A DNA stretch of 45,572 nucleotides, from assembly GCF_014836885.1 (NCBI RefSeq), contig NZ_JACSPY010000021.1, positions 1 through 45,572 of the forward strand, written 5' to 3'. Positions within the stretch are counted from its first letter, which is position 1; each line of letters begins with the position of its first letter. A program made the position numbers and the translations under genes. This document shows positions 7,391 to 16,272 of this stretch, one piece after another. The notes beneath the pieces were generated by a model. The model made no database searches and was not told where the DNA came from. It saw only the letters and a program-made list of their open reading frames with translations. This DNA is from Brevibacterium gallinarum. GTDB taxonomy: Bacteria; Actinomycetota; Actinomycetes; Actinomycetales; Brevibacteriaceae.

Positions 7391-9877
7391 TCAGTTCTGG
7401 TGGGCGGCTGGGGTGTGCGTGTCGAGCCACGTGCGCAGGTCGGCGATCGAGATGACCGGCAGCCCGAACCGGGTCCCGAAGGCCAGCAGCGCGTCGAGGC
7501 GCATGACCTCGCCGGTGTCGTCGACGACCTCGGCGATCGCTGCGACCGGCCGGCAGCCGGCCAGCCGGGCGAGTTCGACTCCGGCCTCGGTGTGCCCGGC
7601 GCGCTCGCGGACCCCGCCTGCGGCGGCGATGAGCGGGAACACATGCCCCGGCCGGGTCAGCTGCTCCGGGCCCGCCTGCGGGTCGGCCAGCGTGCGCAGG
7701 GTTGTCGTGCGCTCACCGGCGCTGATGCCGGTGTCCAGGCCGCGGGCATCGCAGCTGACGGTGTAGTTCGTGCCCTTCGGGTCCTCGTTTACCGCGGTCA
7801 TGGCCGGCAGATCGAGGTGGGCTGCGATCTCAGCGGTCATCGGCGCGCACACCACGCCGGAGGTGTGGCGGACGATGAAGCCCATCCACTCCGGGCTCAG
7901 CAGCTCGGCCGGCACGATGAGGTCGCCTTCGTTCTCGCGGTCGGCATCGTCGACGACGATCGCCGGCACACCGCGGCGCAGCCGGCTGATCGCCTCCTCG
8001 ATCGAGTCGAGCCCGCGTGCCGGGGACGCGTCGGCTGCGGTGGTCTCCCACGGCTTGTCCTGCCACGGCGACGGCGGCGCCTGCACGGGATCGGCGCGTC
8101 GCACGTGCCGTCCGGCGAGGCTCTGGGCGTACTTGGCCAGCACATCGGTTTCGATGTTGACGAGGTCCCCGACGCTCGCCTGCCCGAACGTCGTCGCGGC
8201 CAGGGTCGCCGGGATGAGCCCGACCTCGCACCACGGCTGCCCGGCACCTGCCGGGGAGACAGCGGTGATCGTCAGCGAGGTGCCGTCGAGTGCGATCGAA
8301 CCCTTCTCCACGCACAGCGGGGCGAGCGTGGCTGGCAGCTCGATGCGCATCCGCGTCCACGCCCCGCAGTCCTCGAACACGCTGATCCGCCCGACCCCGT
8401 CGACGTGGCCTTGGACGATGTGCCCGTCGAAGCGCCCGCTGGCCGGCATGCAGCGTTCGAGGTTCACCTGCGCGCCCGCCCGCAGCGCGCCCAGGCTCGT
8501 GCGCGCCAGCGTCTCGCCCATGATGTCGGCGGTGAAGACCCCCGGGCCCGAGGTGCCGGCCGGGTTCTCATCAGCTGGCGCGGTGTCGGCGGGAGTGCGG
8601 GTGGCGGTGAGGCAGACGCCGTTGACGGCCAGGGACCCGCCGGCTGGCAGGTCGTCGATGAGGCTGCCGGCCCTGATGCTGATGCGGGCGGTGTCGGTGC
8701 CGGGAACGGAGGTGACGGATAAGACGGTGCCGGTGGCTTCGATGATGCCGGTGAACATGTGGTGACTCCTGTGGTCGGTGGTGGATGGGGCTGGCGGTGC
8801 CTGGGCCGGGGCGGCGGGTGCCGGTCTCAGGTGCAGGATGGTGTCCGTCCCGCTCGTGGCAGCGGCAGGGGCAGCAAGGTCATCGGGGATGAAGCGCGGG
8901 GCGGCTGCGAGTGTCGGCACCTCAAGGCCGGTGGTGGCGGCGAGCCCGCCGGTGCCGAGCAGCTGCGGGCCGAGGTGGAGGAACAGCTCGTCGACGAGCC
9001 CGGCGGTCAGGAAGCCGCTGAGCAGGTGCGCCCCGCCCTCGACGAGCACGTGCTCGATCCCGCGGGCCCGCAGCTGCCGCAGTGCGTGCAGCAGGTCGTG
9101 GGTGCGCAGGTGGATGGTGCGCGGGTCGGCGGCGAGGTGGCTGGAGGCGTCGAGATCGCGGGTGCCGATGACGACCGGCACCGGCTGCCGGGCCGCAGCG
9201 CGGCCGTCGACGCGGGCGGTGAGCCGCGGATTGTCGGCCCGGGCGGTGCCGGTGCCGACGATGACGGCATCGACCCGGGCGCGCAGCGCGTGCACGCGGG
9301 ACCGGGTCTCATCGGAGGTGATCCACTGACTGGTGCCGTCGGCAGCGGCGATCCGCCCGTCGAGGCTCTGGGCGAGCTTCGCCGTCACGAACGGCCGGGA
9401 CGCACGCTGTGCGGCCACCCACCGGTCATTGAGTGCAGCCGCCTCATCGGCTGCCAGCCCGGCGACCACCTCGCGTCCGGCCGCCCGCAGCACCTCGGCA
9501 CCACCGGCGGCGACCGGATTCGGGTCGGCTGCCGCGTAGACGATGCGCGGGATCCCGGCCCTGACGATCGTGTGCGCACACGACGGGGTCCGGCCGACAT
9601 GTGCGCAGGGTTCGAGCGTGACGACGAGCGTGGCAGTGCCGAGGTCGATGCCGGCTGCGACGGCGGCTGCCAGGGCTGCCGGTTCGGCGTGCGGGTGCCC
9701 AGCGCCTGCGTGGTAGCCGGTGACGATCGTCCCGTCGGCGCTGATGACGGCGGCACCGACGACGGGGGTGGCCCCGCGCTGGCCGCGGCGGGCGGCGGCG
9801 AGGGCAGCGGACATGGCCCGGCGTTCACGGGCAGTGATCCCGGCGGCAGGCGCGGCGGGTGCAGATGAGCGGTGCAT
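7391..9877 (-). CDS. ribD: RibD-RibE-RibB: riboflavin biosynthesis in one reading frame
   Basis: One uninterrupted 828-codon frame holds three enzymes. Residues about 1-350 are RibD: a deaminase with zinc motifs HAE (63-65) and PCAHVGRTPSC (90-100), then the reductase domain (LVEGGAHLLSGF). Residues 374-593 are riboflavin synthase (RibE), starting MFTGIIEATG and holding two lumazine-binding repeats. After a linker, residues about 622-828 are 3,4-dihydroxybutanone-phosphate synthase (RibB) with DDADRENEGDL, RHTSGVVCAP, TGISAGER and RAGHTEA. No stop codon separates RibD from RibE, but Met374 has its own good ribosome binding site, so RibE-RibB may also be made alone. RibE and RibB have no start between them and look truly fused. 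A GTP cyclohydrolase II domain (RibA) is absent. The ATG at 9877 is preceded by GGAGGAGA. Confidence 0.9.
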   Translation of the reverse strand: MHRSSAPAAPAAGITARERRAMSAALAAARRGQRGATPVVGAAVISADGTIVTGYHAGAGHPHAEPAALAAAVAAGIDLGTATLVVTLEPCAHVGRTPSCAHTIVRAGIPRIVYAAADPNPVAAGGAEVLRAAGREVVAGLAADEAAALNDRWVAAQRASRPFVTAKLAQSLDGRIAAADGTSQWITSDETRSRVHALRARVDAVIVGTGTARADNPRLTARVDGRAAARQPVPVVIGTRDLDASSHLAADPRTIHLRTHDLLHALRQLRARGIEHVLVEGGAHLLSGFLTAGLVDELFLHLGPQLLGTGGLAATTGLEVPTLAAAPRFIPDDLAAPAAATSGTDTILHLRPAPAAPAQAPPAPSTTDHRSHHMFTGIIEATGTVLSVTSVPGTDTARISIRAGSLIDDLPAGGSLAVNGVCLTATRTPADTAPADENPAGTSGPGVFTADIMGETLARTSLGALRAGAQVNLERCMPASGRFDGHIVQGHVDGVGRISVFEDCGAWTRMRIELPATLAPLCVEKGSIALDGTSLTITAVSPAGAGQPWCEVGLIPATLAATTFGQASVGDLVNIETDVLAKYAQSLAGRHVRRADPVQAPPSPWQDKPWETTAADASPARGLDSIEEAISRLRRGVPAIVVDDADRENEGDLIVPAELLSPEWMGFIVRHTSGVVCAPMTAEIAAHLDLPAMTAVNEDPKGTNYTVSCDARGLDTGISAGERTTTLRTLADPQAGPEQLTRPGHVFPLIAAAGGVRERAGHTEAGVELARLAGCRPVAAIAEVVDDTGEVMRLDALLAFGTRFGLPVISIADLRTWLDTHTPAAHQN
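8758..8770 (-). promoter_or_regulatory. internal ribosome binding site and ATG for RibE-RibB
   Basis: On the minus strand AGGAG (8770-8766) stands seven bases before an in-frame ATG (8758-8756) that begins the canonical riboflavin synthase N-terminus MFTGIIEATG. Initiation here would give a 455-residue RibE-RibB protein (7391-8758). This suggests the RibD-RibE join may be a recently lost stop codon, with two products from one frame. Confidence 0.65.
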
Positions 9878-9927
9878 TCTCCCTCTCCTCCTACCGGGGA
9901 GACGGGAGCCAGGCGGCAGGCGTCCGC

Positions 9928-9971
9928 GCAGACACGGGTGCGCCGCTGCCGGTCCGGGCAGACACGGGTGC
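9928..9971. repeat. 14-base direct repeat between riboswitch and ribD
   Basis: GCAGACACGGGTGC occurs at 9928-9941 and again at 9958-9971, 30 bases apart. It lies in the leader between the FMN aptamer and the ribD start, the region expected to act as expression platform. Its role is not known. Confidence 0.6.
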
Positions 9972-9981
9972 CCTGGACCGT

Positions 9982-10116
9982 GTGTTCCTCCCATCCAGAC
10001 TTTCACTGTCGGTCTCGGAATCGCACCGAGTCAGCCGAACCCCTCCGCCCGTGTGGGCTTCGGCGTTCGGGTCGCGGACTGTCACCGCCGGTACGGAATC
10101 TCACCGTCCCCGGAAC
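9982..10116 (-). ncRNA. FMN riboswitch (RFN element)
   Basis: The minus strand carries the conserved RFN segments in order: GACGGTGAGATTCCG, CCGGCGGTGACAGTCCGCGA, GTGCGATTCCG, and finally GACAGTGAAAGTCTGGATGG. Together they form the multi-stem junction that binds flavin mononucleotide and lowers expression when FMN is plentiful. The element stands about 105 bases before the ribD start and would control ribD-ribE-ribB-ribH. A TACGGT hexamer (10132-10127, minus) is a likely -10 box, giving a start just before the aptamer. Confidence 0.95.
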
Positions 10117-10283
10117 ATCTGCCCACACCGTAGCACGCGTCACAGACACACCGGTCACCGCGCCCGAGGCGGTGGGCGCCTCCCGTACTCCGCCACCGCC
10201 GTTGTCCGACCCGTCTGGCATAGTGAAGACAGGATGCTCACCAGGGAGATCATCACGGTGTCCCTGCTTGCGAAGGAACAGTC

Positions 10284-11807
10284 ATGCACCCGTTCTCCCG
10301 CCCCGCGCTCGCCCTCATCGCCGCCGGCGCTCTCACACTGGCCGCCGGATGCACGGCCGCAGATGACGCACCCGGCAGCTCGCCTGCGCCCAGCACCCCG
10401 GAACCGCCGCAGCTGAGCGAGGCGATCACCCTCGACTTCTACGCCAGCCTGCTGGCCGACAACGACACCGACCGGGCGCTGGTCGCCGACGCCATGGGCG
10501 GCAGGCTCGTCGCCGTCGGCGCCGATGGTGCCGAGCTGTGGAGCCACCAGGCGCAGGTCGATATGGACCGGCCCGACAGCGTGGCCGCCTACTCCCACGG
10601 CCAGACCGTCATCGTCGATGACGGGACCGGCCGTCTGCGCGCACTCGACTGGGGCGACGGCAGCGAAGCCTGGACGTATACGCCTGCCGATGCCGATCTC
10701 GGCTGCACCGAACCGGGAGACTACTACTCGTCCTCCTCCACCGGAACGAGCGCACTGGGCGAGGACGGGATCATCCTGCTCGAATACGGGATGATCGACG
10801 CCGAGCGCGGCAGCTGCACCGGCGCTGAGCAGAAGGCCATGGTCCTCGGCCTCGATCCGGCCTCCGGCCAGCCGGCGTGGCCGGCCGTGCAGGCGGCCGC
10901 CGATGCGCAGCCCATGGGCGGGGCGAACCTGCAGATCACCCCGGACCGCACGCGCGCCTACCTGCCGTGGCGCGATGGCGACGGCAGCTTCCTCACCCGC
11001 CTCGACCTGGCATCGGGCCAGCATGCCACCGTCGACCTCAGCACGTACGGCGAGCAGGGCCTCGGCTTCGGCATCTACCCGCAGACGGCACCCGGCACGT
11101 TTGTCTACGCCTTCGGCACCGCCGATCCTGACGACCCGTACGCCGGGTCCGTCACCCGCACCGCACTGCTGACGGTGCCGACGGACCTGCCGGAGAGCTC
11201 TGGGGTGCTCACCCCGCTCAGCACTGCCGACGATCCTGACCTCGCCGCGGGCATCGACTTCAGTGAGGAACCGGTCGACTACTGTGCCGCCCGGCCCATC
11301 TCCACCGCCGCGGGCACTTTCGTGTGCGCGAGCACCCAGCTGTTCGCCTCCCGGATCCTGGTGCTCGGCTCACTGCTCGACGGCGAGGCCTGGCACACCG
11401 ACATCTCCGAGGACGCCTTCGAATTCGGGCTGTTCACCGAGCAGTACGGTCGCCTCCACACACCCGTCGACGGCACCGACGCGCCGCTGGTCATCATGCC
11501 CGGTCTCGACGCCGGCGTCCGGGCCGTCAACGCCGCTGACGGATCGACACTCTGGGAGGCAGGAGAGGACGCCGATCCGCTCGATCCGGTCGAAGGCAGC
11601 TACGGATTCGGCGGCAACGGCGCACTCCCGCAGCTCGGCCTCATCCCGGTGCTGCTCAACGACGCGGTGCACTTCTTCACGCTTGACGGCACCGAGCACG
11701 CCGAGGCCCACGATGTCGGCCAGTATGCCGAGCCGAGTGCCACCGGCCGCTGGTTCGCAGCAGCCGCCGGTGAGTCCACCACGCTGTGGACCGTCACCGG
11801 CGGCTGA
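10284..11807 (+). CDS. lipoprotein with PQQ-like beta-propeller repeats
   Basis: A 507-residue secreted lipoprotein. The lipobox LTLAAGC puts the lipid on Cys23, and a Pro/Ser-rich linker follows. The rest reads like a PQQ-dehydrogenase-type beta-propeller: repeated GxxLVAV, GAELWSHQ, GSEAWTYTP and GSTLWEAGED blades. No enzyme signature is visible; such proteins often act as scaffolds or binding proteins on the cell surface. The ATG has GAAGGAA about seven bases upstream. It stands alone, divergent from the riboflavin locus and convergent with pdxS. Confidence 0.72.
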   Translation: MHPFSRPALALIAAGALTLAAGCTAADDAPGSSPAPSTPEPPQLSEAITLDFYASLLADNDTDRALVADAMGGRLVAVGADGAELWSHQAQVDMDRPDSVAAYSHGQTVIVDDGTGRLRALDWGDGSEAWTYTPADADLGCTEPGDYYSSSSTGTSALGEDGIILLEYGMIDAERGSCTGAEQKAMVLGLDPASGQPAWPAVQAAADAQPMGGANLQITPDRTRAYLPWRDGDGSFLTRLDLASGQHATVDLSTYGEQGLGFGIYPQTAPGTFVYAFGTADPDDPYAGSVTRTALLTVPTDLPESSGVLTPLSTADDPDLAAGIDFSEEPVDYCAARPISTAAGTFVCASTQLFASRILVLGSLLDGEAWHTDISEDAFEFGLFTEQYGRLHTPVDGTDAPLVIMPGLDAGVRAVNAADGSTLWEAGEDADPLDPVEGSYGFGGNGALPQLGLIPVLLNDAVHFFTLDGTEHAEAHDVGQYAEPSATGRWFAAAAGESTTLWTVTGG

Positions 11808-11847
11808 ACGACGCCGCTGTGCGGTGCTGGCTGCGCTGCGCTGAGTC

Positions 11848-12813
11848 TCACCAACCGCGCTCGGCCAGGCGGTGCGGGGCCGGCAGGTCGCTGACGTTCA
11901 GCCCGACCATCGCCTCACCGAGCCCACGGGAGACCTCGGCGAGCACCTCGGGGTTGTCATAGTTCGCCGTGGCCGTGACGACGGCTTTGGCCCGTGCCTC
12001 CGGGTTGCCGGACTTGAAGATGCCCGAGCCGACGAACACACCCTCGGCACCGAGCTGCATCATCATCGCCGCATCAGCAGGGGTGGACACGCCCCCGGCG
12101 ACGAACGTGACGACCGGCAGACGGCCGTCGCGGGCGACGGTGCGCACGAGGTCGAACGGCGCCTGCAGCTCCTTGGCCGCAACATAGAGCTCATCTTCGT
12201 TCAGCGCGGACAGCCGGCGGATCTCAGCGCTGATCGTGCGGATGTGGCGGGTCGCCTCCGAGACATCGCCGGTGCCGGCCTCGCCCTTCGAACGGATCAT
12301 GTCGGCACCTTCGTTGATGCGGCGCAGCGCCTCGCCGAGGTTGGTGGCACCGCACACGAACGGCACCTCGAAGGCGCGCTTGTCGATGTGGTTGACGTAG
12401 TCGGCAGGGGAGAGGACCTCGGATTCGTCGACGTAGTGCACGCCGAGGGACTGCAGGATCTGCGCTTCGACGAAGTGGCCGATGCGCGCCTTGGCCATGA
12501 CCGGAATCGACACGGCCTCGAGGATCCCGGCGATGAGGTCCGGGTCGCTCATCCGGGCGACCCCGCCCTGGGCGCGGATATCGGCAGGCACCCGTTCGAG
12601 CGCCATGACGGCCACTGCACCGGCGTCTTCGGCGATGCGGGCCTGATCAGGGGTGACGACGTCCATGATGACGCCGCCGGCCAGTGAGCGTGCGAGTTCG
12701 GAGCTCAGCTGGGCGTCGGCGGCGCGCTGGTGCTCGGCGCTGCCGGCGGTGCCTGCGGTGGGCGTGTGCGCAGCGTCGTCAGAGGCGGTGTTCTGGGTCA
12801 GTGTGGCAGTCAT
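11848..12813 (-). CDS. pdxS: pyridoxal 5'-phosphate synthase, lyase subunit PdxS
   Basis: A 321-residue (beta/alpha)8-barrel enzyme that builds PLP from ribose 5-phosphate, glyceraldehyde 3-phosphate and ammonia. [36 protein letters not shown] (first catalytic Lys) and [11 protein letters not shown] (second catalytic Lys) are intact, and the C-terminus PHRLAERGW is typical. The N-terminus is some 20 residues longer than usual. The ammonia-supplying glutaminase PdxT, which normally follows directly, is not next to it: the next gene is convergent and unrelated. It diverges from the MocR-type regulator at 13001. A TAGGCT hexamer (12898-12893, minus) may be its -10 box, with a poor -35, as expected for an activated promoter. 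Confidence 0.95.
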   Translation of the reverse strand: MTATLTQNTASDDAAHTPTAGTAGSAEHQRAADAQLSSELARSLAGGVIMDVVTPDQARIAEDAGAVAVMALERVPADIRAQGGVARMSDPDLIAGILEAVSIPVMAKARIGHFVEAQILQSLGVHYVDESEVLSPADYVNHIDKRAFEVPFVCGATNLGEALRRINEGADMIRSKGEAGTGDVSEATRHIRTISAEIRRLSALNEDELYVAAKELQAPFDLVRTVARDGRLPVVTFVAGGVSTPADAAMMMQLGAEGVFVGSGIFKSGNPEARAKAVVTATANYDNPEVLAEVSRGLGEAMVGLNVSDLPAPHRLAERGW

Positions 12814-12906
12814 GCAGTCTCCTGGGTCTCAGCGGGCGCCGGGCACCCGCGGGTGGTGAACCGGACGACCAGGCGCCCGGCGGGTATTCGTGAGCCTAAC
12901 GAGCAT

Positions 12907-12953
12907 TGGACTGCAGATATGGTCCAGTTCCAGGGGTATTCTGTAGTCCAGTT
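12907..12953. promoter_or_regulatory. MocR/PdxR-type operator between pdxS and pdxR
   Basis: GTCCAGTT occurs twice in the same direction (12922-12929 and 12946-12953), 24 bases apart, and TGGAC at 12908-12912 forms an inverted repeat with GTCCA at 12922-12926. This direct-plus-inverted layout is typical of GntR/MocR operators. TATTCT (12937-12942) is a likely -10 box of pdxR, so binding would repress pdxR while helping pdxS. Confidence 0.7.
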
Positions 12954-13000
12954 GCGCGCGGTTCCGGAAAGCCGCGAGGCCAGGTGAGGGAGGGGTGCTC

Positions 13001-14449
13001 ATGGCGCATGACGCGGATCTCACGGTGAGGCTCGACCGCAGCTCGCGCATCGGTCTGCCGCTGCAGATCGTCGCCGGCATCCGGGCCGAGATCGCCACCG
13101 GCCGTCTGCGCCCAGGCGACAGCCTGCCCTCCAGCCGGGTGCTCGCCGCGCAGCTCGGCGTCGCCCGCGGCACCGTGCAGACGGCGTATGAGCACCTCAT
13201 CGCCGAGGGTCAGCTCGTCACCGCCGCCCGGTCGGGCACACGCGTCAACCCGGCACTGCAGACGGCGCCGTCGCGCCGACCCTCCGCTGCCCGCGCCCTG
13301 ACCGGTCGCGGCCTGACCGGTCGCGCCCCGACCGGTCGCGCTTCGGCTGCGCGCCGCTCGGGGACACGTGCCGCGCCGGTGCGAGCGGCCCCCGCCCAGC
13401 ACTCCACTGACACCTCGGCTGAGGTGCGCATCGATGCCCGGGATGTGAGCGTGCGCCCCGACCCGCGCGACGAGCCCGATTTCCGGGCTGCCTGGCGCCG
13501 CGGACTCGACACCCGCGATGTCAGCGATGACGGCTGCGGCACCCAGACGGTGCGCCAGGCGATCGCCGGGCACCTGCGGCTGGTGCGCGGCATGCAGGTC
13601 GAACCCGCCGACATCGTGCTGACCGCCGGCGCCCGCGACGGGCTGCGCACCGTCCTCAACGTCCTCGCCCCCACGGCGCTCGGAGTCGAGAGCCCGGGCT
13701 TCCCCGGTCTGCGCCGAGCGCTGGCGAACACCCCCACCGTCGATGTGCCCGTCGACGCCGACGGCATCGACCCCGCTGCGATCCCGGTGCGGCTGCGCGC
13801 CCTGCTGCTGACCCCCAACCACCTGCATCCGCACGGAGACTCGATGAGCGCGAGGCGACGCGTGCAGCTGCTGCGCTGGGCCGAATCGTGCGGCGGACAC
13901 CTGATCGAAGACGACTACGACACCGAAGCCCGCTACGCCGGCAGCCTGCCGCCGACCCTCGCCGACCTCGACAGCAGCGGCCGGGTGCTGCACCTCGGAT
14001 CCTTCGCCACCCTGCTCGGCACGCGCCTGGGCATCGGCTACATCATCGCCACCGGCCCGCTCAGCGCTGCGATCGCCGCCCACCGCCGGATGCTCGGTCC
14101 CGCCGCCTCACCGCTCATTCAGGCAGTGCTCGCCGACTACCTGGACTCAGGCGGGCTGCGCCGGCGGATGCTGCGGATGCGCAAGCGGCTGGCGGCCGCC
14201 GCCGAGGCGGTCGATGCCGCAGGCCTGCCGCTGACTCATGTGCGCGGGCGGGTGATCCTCGAACGGCCGGCCGGGGATGCGCGGCGCCTGCGGCGCGCAC
14301 TCGGTGAGCGCGGCATCCTCGTCGACGATCTGGCTGGCAAATGGACCGGCGGGCAGCAGACCGGCATCGAGATCGCGCTGAGCTCGCTCACCGGCCCGGA
14401 GCTCTCTACTGTCCTGGCGGCTGTGCGCGATGAGCTCAGCCAGGACTGA
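13001..14449 (+). CDS. pdxR: MocR/GntR-family regulator, probable PdxR
   Basis: A 482-residue regulator. Residues about 8-85 are a GntR winged helix (LRPGDSLPSSRVLAAQLGVA). A linker of about 75 residues follows, with a threefold 5-residue repeat, then an aminotransferase-fold domain from about 150. It keeps VESPGFPGLRRAL, TPNHLHPHG and the pyridine-binding EDDYD, but the segment that normally carries the PLP lysine (GTFSKTL in relatives) reads GSFATLL here, with Thr337 in place of Lys. It may therefore bind PLP without a covalent bond or not at all. ATG 13001 is preferred over GTG 12995 because GGGAGG stands seven bases before it. It is divergent from pdxS, which points to control of PLP synthesis. 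Confidence 0.85.
   Translation: MAHDADLTVRLDRSSRIGLPLQIVAGIRAEIATGRLRPGDSLPSSRVLAAQLGVARGTVQTAYEHLIAEGQLVTAARSGTRVNPALQTAPSRRPSAARALTGRGLTGRAPTGRASAARRSGTRAAPVRAAPAQHSTDTSAEVRIDARDVSVRPDPRDEPDFRAAWRRGLDTRDVSDDGCGTQTVRQAIAGHLRLVRGMQVEPADIVLTAGARDGLRTVLNVLAPTALGVESPGFPGLRRALANTPTVDVPVDADGIDPAAIPVRLRALLLTPNHLHPHGDSMSARRRVQLLRWAESCGGHLIEDDYDTEARYAGSLPPTLADLDSSGRVLHLGSFATLLGTRLGIGYIIATGPLSAAIAAHRRMLGPAASPLIQAVLADYLDSGGLRRRMLRMRKRLAAAAEAVDAAGLPLTHVRGRVILERPAGDARRLRRALGERGILVDDLAGKWTGGQQTGIEIALSSLTGPELSTVLAAVRDELSQD
13295..13339 (+). repeat. three 15-base tandem repeats in the PdxR linker
   Basis: Three in-frame 15-base units encode ALTGR, GLTGR and APTGR (residues 99-113). They lie in the flexible linker between the DNA-binding and effector domains, so changes in repeat number would change linker length without a frameshift. 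Confidence 0.8.
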
Positions 14450-14455
14450 TGACGC

Positions 14456-15430
14456 TCAGCAGCGGTCGCCGGGCATCACCGCAAGCGGATCCCGTTCGGC
14501 GGCCGGCAGGTGGAGATCCGGCTGTGCCAGCGCCCGCGTCAGGGCAGCCCGGGGTGTCAGCGGCTGATGGGCAGGCGCCCCTGCGAACAGCTCGGCGCGC
14601 CAGCTGTCGCCGGAGGAGACCATGTCCTCCTGAAGCGATTCGATGAGCGCCTCGACCGTCGGTCCCGGCAGATCCGTCAGCACCGCCGCAGCCTTCGCGA
14701 CGAGCGGCTCCGGCAGCGGGCCGCCGGGCACCTGCGGGCGGACGAGCCCGCTGAGCTCAGTGAGCAGATCGATGAGCTCAGGGTACGACATCACCGTCCC
14801 GCCGCCGATCGAGAACTGCCCGGTCGGCCGATCGACTCGCAGCGCCGCCTCGATCGCGGCGGCCACATCGGTGATGGCGATCGGCTCGACGAGGTGGCGC
14901 ATCCACGACGGCACCACTGTGACCGGCAGCCGCGTCGCCAGCTGCCGGACGAGGGCCAGGCTCGTCGAGCCCGCCCCGACGATCATCGCCGCACGCAGCG
15001 TGATGACCGTGGCGTCAGCTCTGGAGAGCTCCTGTTCGACTTCGAGGCGTGAGAGCAGATGCTCGGACAGTCGCTCCTCGCCGACAGCCGGGATGATCCC
15101 CGAGAGATAGACGATCCGGCTGATGCCTGCAGCATCGGCTGCCCGGCGGACGCGCAGGGCTGACTGCCGGTCGACCGTGCGGAAGTCAGACCCGCCCATC
15201 CCGTGGACGAGGTAGACGATGGCATCGGCATCACTGTGAGCCACCACCGTTGATACGGATGCGTCATCGGTGACGTCGAGCCGGGCGGCGGTGACGCGGT
15301 CTGCCCACCAGAACGCCCTGAGCTTCTCCGGTGAGCGGGCCGCGGCGGTGACGGTGTGCCCGGCCTCGAGCAGGACGGGGATCGTGCGCGAGGCAACGTA
15401 TCCGGTGGCGCCGATGAGCAGAACTCGCAT
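14456..15430 (-). CDS. NAD(P)-binding NmrA/atypical SDR protein
   Basis: A 324-residue protein with an N-terminal Rossmann fold: VLLIGATGYVASRTIPVLLEAGH carries the GxxGxxA nucleotide-binding motif, followed by LDVTDD and IVYLSG. It resembles atypical short-chain dehydrogenases (NmrA or epimerase-like). The C-terminal 100 residues (from about RVDRPTGQFSIGGG) are probably substrate binding. Substrate unknown. Two ATGs are possible; AGGAG directly abuts the first (15439) but stands nine bases before the second (15430), so the second is chosen. The gene is convergent with pdxR, only six bases from its stop. Confidence 0.75.
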   Translation of the reverse strand: MRVLLIGATGYVASRTIPVLLEAGHTVTAAARSPEKLRAFWWADRVTAARLDVTDDASVSTVVAHSDADAIVYLVHGMGGSDFRTVDRQSALRVRRAADAAGISRIVYLSGIIPAVGEERLSEHLLSRLEVEQELSRADATVITLRAAMIVGAGSTSLALVRQLATRLPVTVVPSWMRHLVEPIAITDVAAAIEAALRVDRPTGQFSIGGGTVMSYPELIDLLTELSGLVRPQVPGGPLPEPLVAKAAAVLTDLPGPTVEALIESLQEDMVSSGDSWRAELFAGAPAHQPLTPRAALTRALAQPDLHLPAAERDPLAVMPGDRC

Positions 15431-15443
15431 TGCAGTCATCTCC

Positions 15444-15449
15444 TAGACT
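15444..15449 (+). promoter_or_regulatory. -10 box of a leaderless transcript
   Basis: TAGACT ends six bases before the ATG at 15456 and no ribosome binding site is seen in this direction. The same bases overlap the ribosome binding site of the divergent NAD(P)-binding gene. Confidence 0.5.
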
Positions 15450-15455
15450 GGTGCC

Positions 15456-16160
15456 ATGACGTCGCAGCGGGTGCTCACCTCACGTGTTGCTGTCTGGGCG
15501 CCTGCGACCGTCACCATTGTCCTCGGCGCGCTGATCCTCCGCAAGGCCTTCGGGCTCGGCGCATCTGCCGGCACTGCGGCACTGCCGCTGTGGAGTCTTG
15601 CCCTCGCCGCGGTGTGGACGCTCGGCGGGATCGCCCTCATGCTGCTTGCACGCGCGCATGCCAGACGCCACCGCTCAGCTGACCTCGCACCCGGCCCGCC
15701 GACGCGCCGCTCCGCCGCCTCTGCCGGGTGGCGGGCGCTGGCCATCGGCGCGGTGCTGGCGGGCGCGTCGTTCCTCGGCGGCTGGATCCTCAGCCTCATC
15801 CCGGCAACCGCGCCGTGGATCACCGCGGCCCTTGTGACTGCCGGGACCTCGGCGGCCGGGCTGACGCTGGCGGCGGCCTTCGTCACGGGGCTGTCGGAAG
15901 AGGTGTTCTTCCGCCTCGGCCTGGCCGACCTGTTCCGCGGCCGCGCCCGCTGGATCGCCCCGACCATCGTCTACACGCTCGTCACCTGCGCAACACTCAA
16001 CCCCGGCCTCATCGCCGCCGCCCCCGTCGTCGGGCTCGCCGCCGCCTGGGCCCGTGAATCGACCGGCCGCTGGTTCGCCCCGCTCATCGTCCATGGCCTG
16101 TGGTCGCTCGTCATGGTCGGGATCTTCCCGCTCGCAGCCTCCCTGCTGGGAGGCATCTGA
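15456..16160 (+). CDS. CPBP-family intramembrane protease
   Basis: A 234-residue membrane protein with about six hydrophobic segments. It carries the family motif EEVFFR (about residues 148-153) and, further on, a conserved His in PLIVHGLWSL that should complete the metal site. These Abi/CaaX-type proteases cut within membranes; in bacteria the targets are mostly unknown. The transcript looks leaderless (TAGACT six bases before ATG). It diverges from the NAD(P)-binding protein, and the small gene at 16273 follows about 110 bases later. Confidence 0.8.
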   Translation: MTSQRVLTSRVAVWAPATVTIVLGALILRKAFGLGASAGTAALPLWSLALAAVWTLGGIALMLLARAHARRHRSADLAPGPPTRRSAASAGWRALAIGAVLAGASFLGGWILSLIPATAPWITAALVTAGTSAAGLTLAAAFVTGLSEEVFFRLGLADLFRGRARWIAPTIVYTLVTCATLNPGLIAAAPVVGLAAAWARESTGRWFAPLIVHGLWSLVMVGIFPLAASLLGGI

Positions 16161-16272
16161 TGGCCGCCCGGATCGCCCCAGCACCGGCAGCCCCAGCACC
16201 GGCAGCGCCGCGGCAGCCCGGCGCCGAGGTGGGCCGCGCCGTGGTGGGCAGCGCGAGTGCGTGGAGCCGGTG

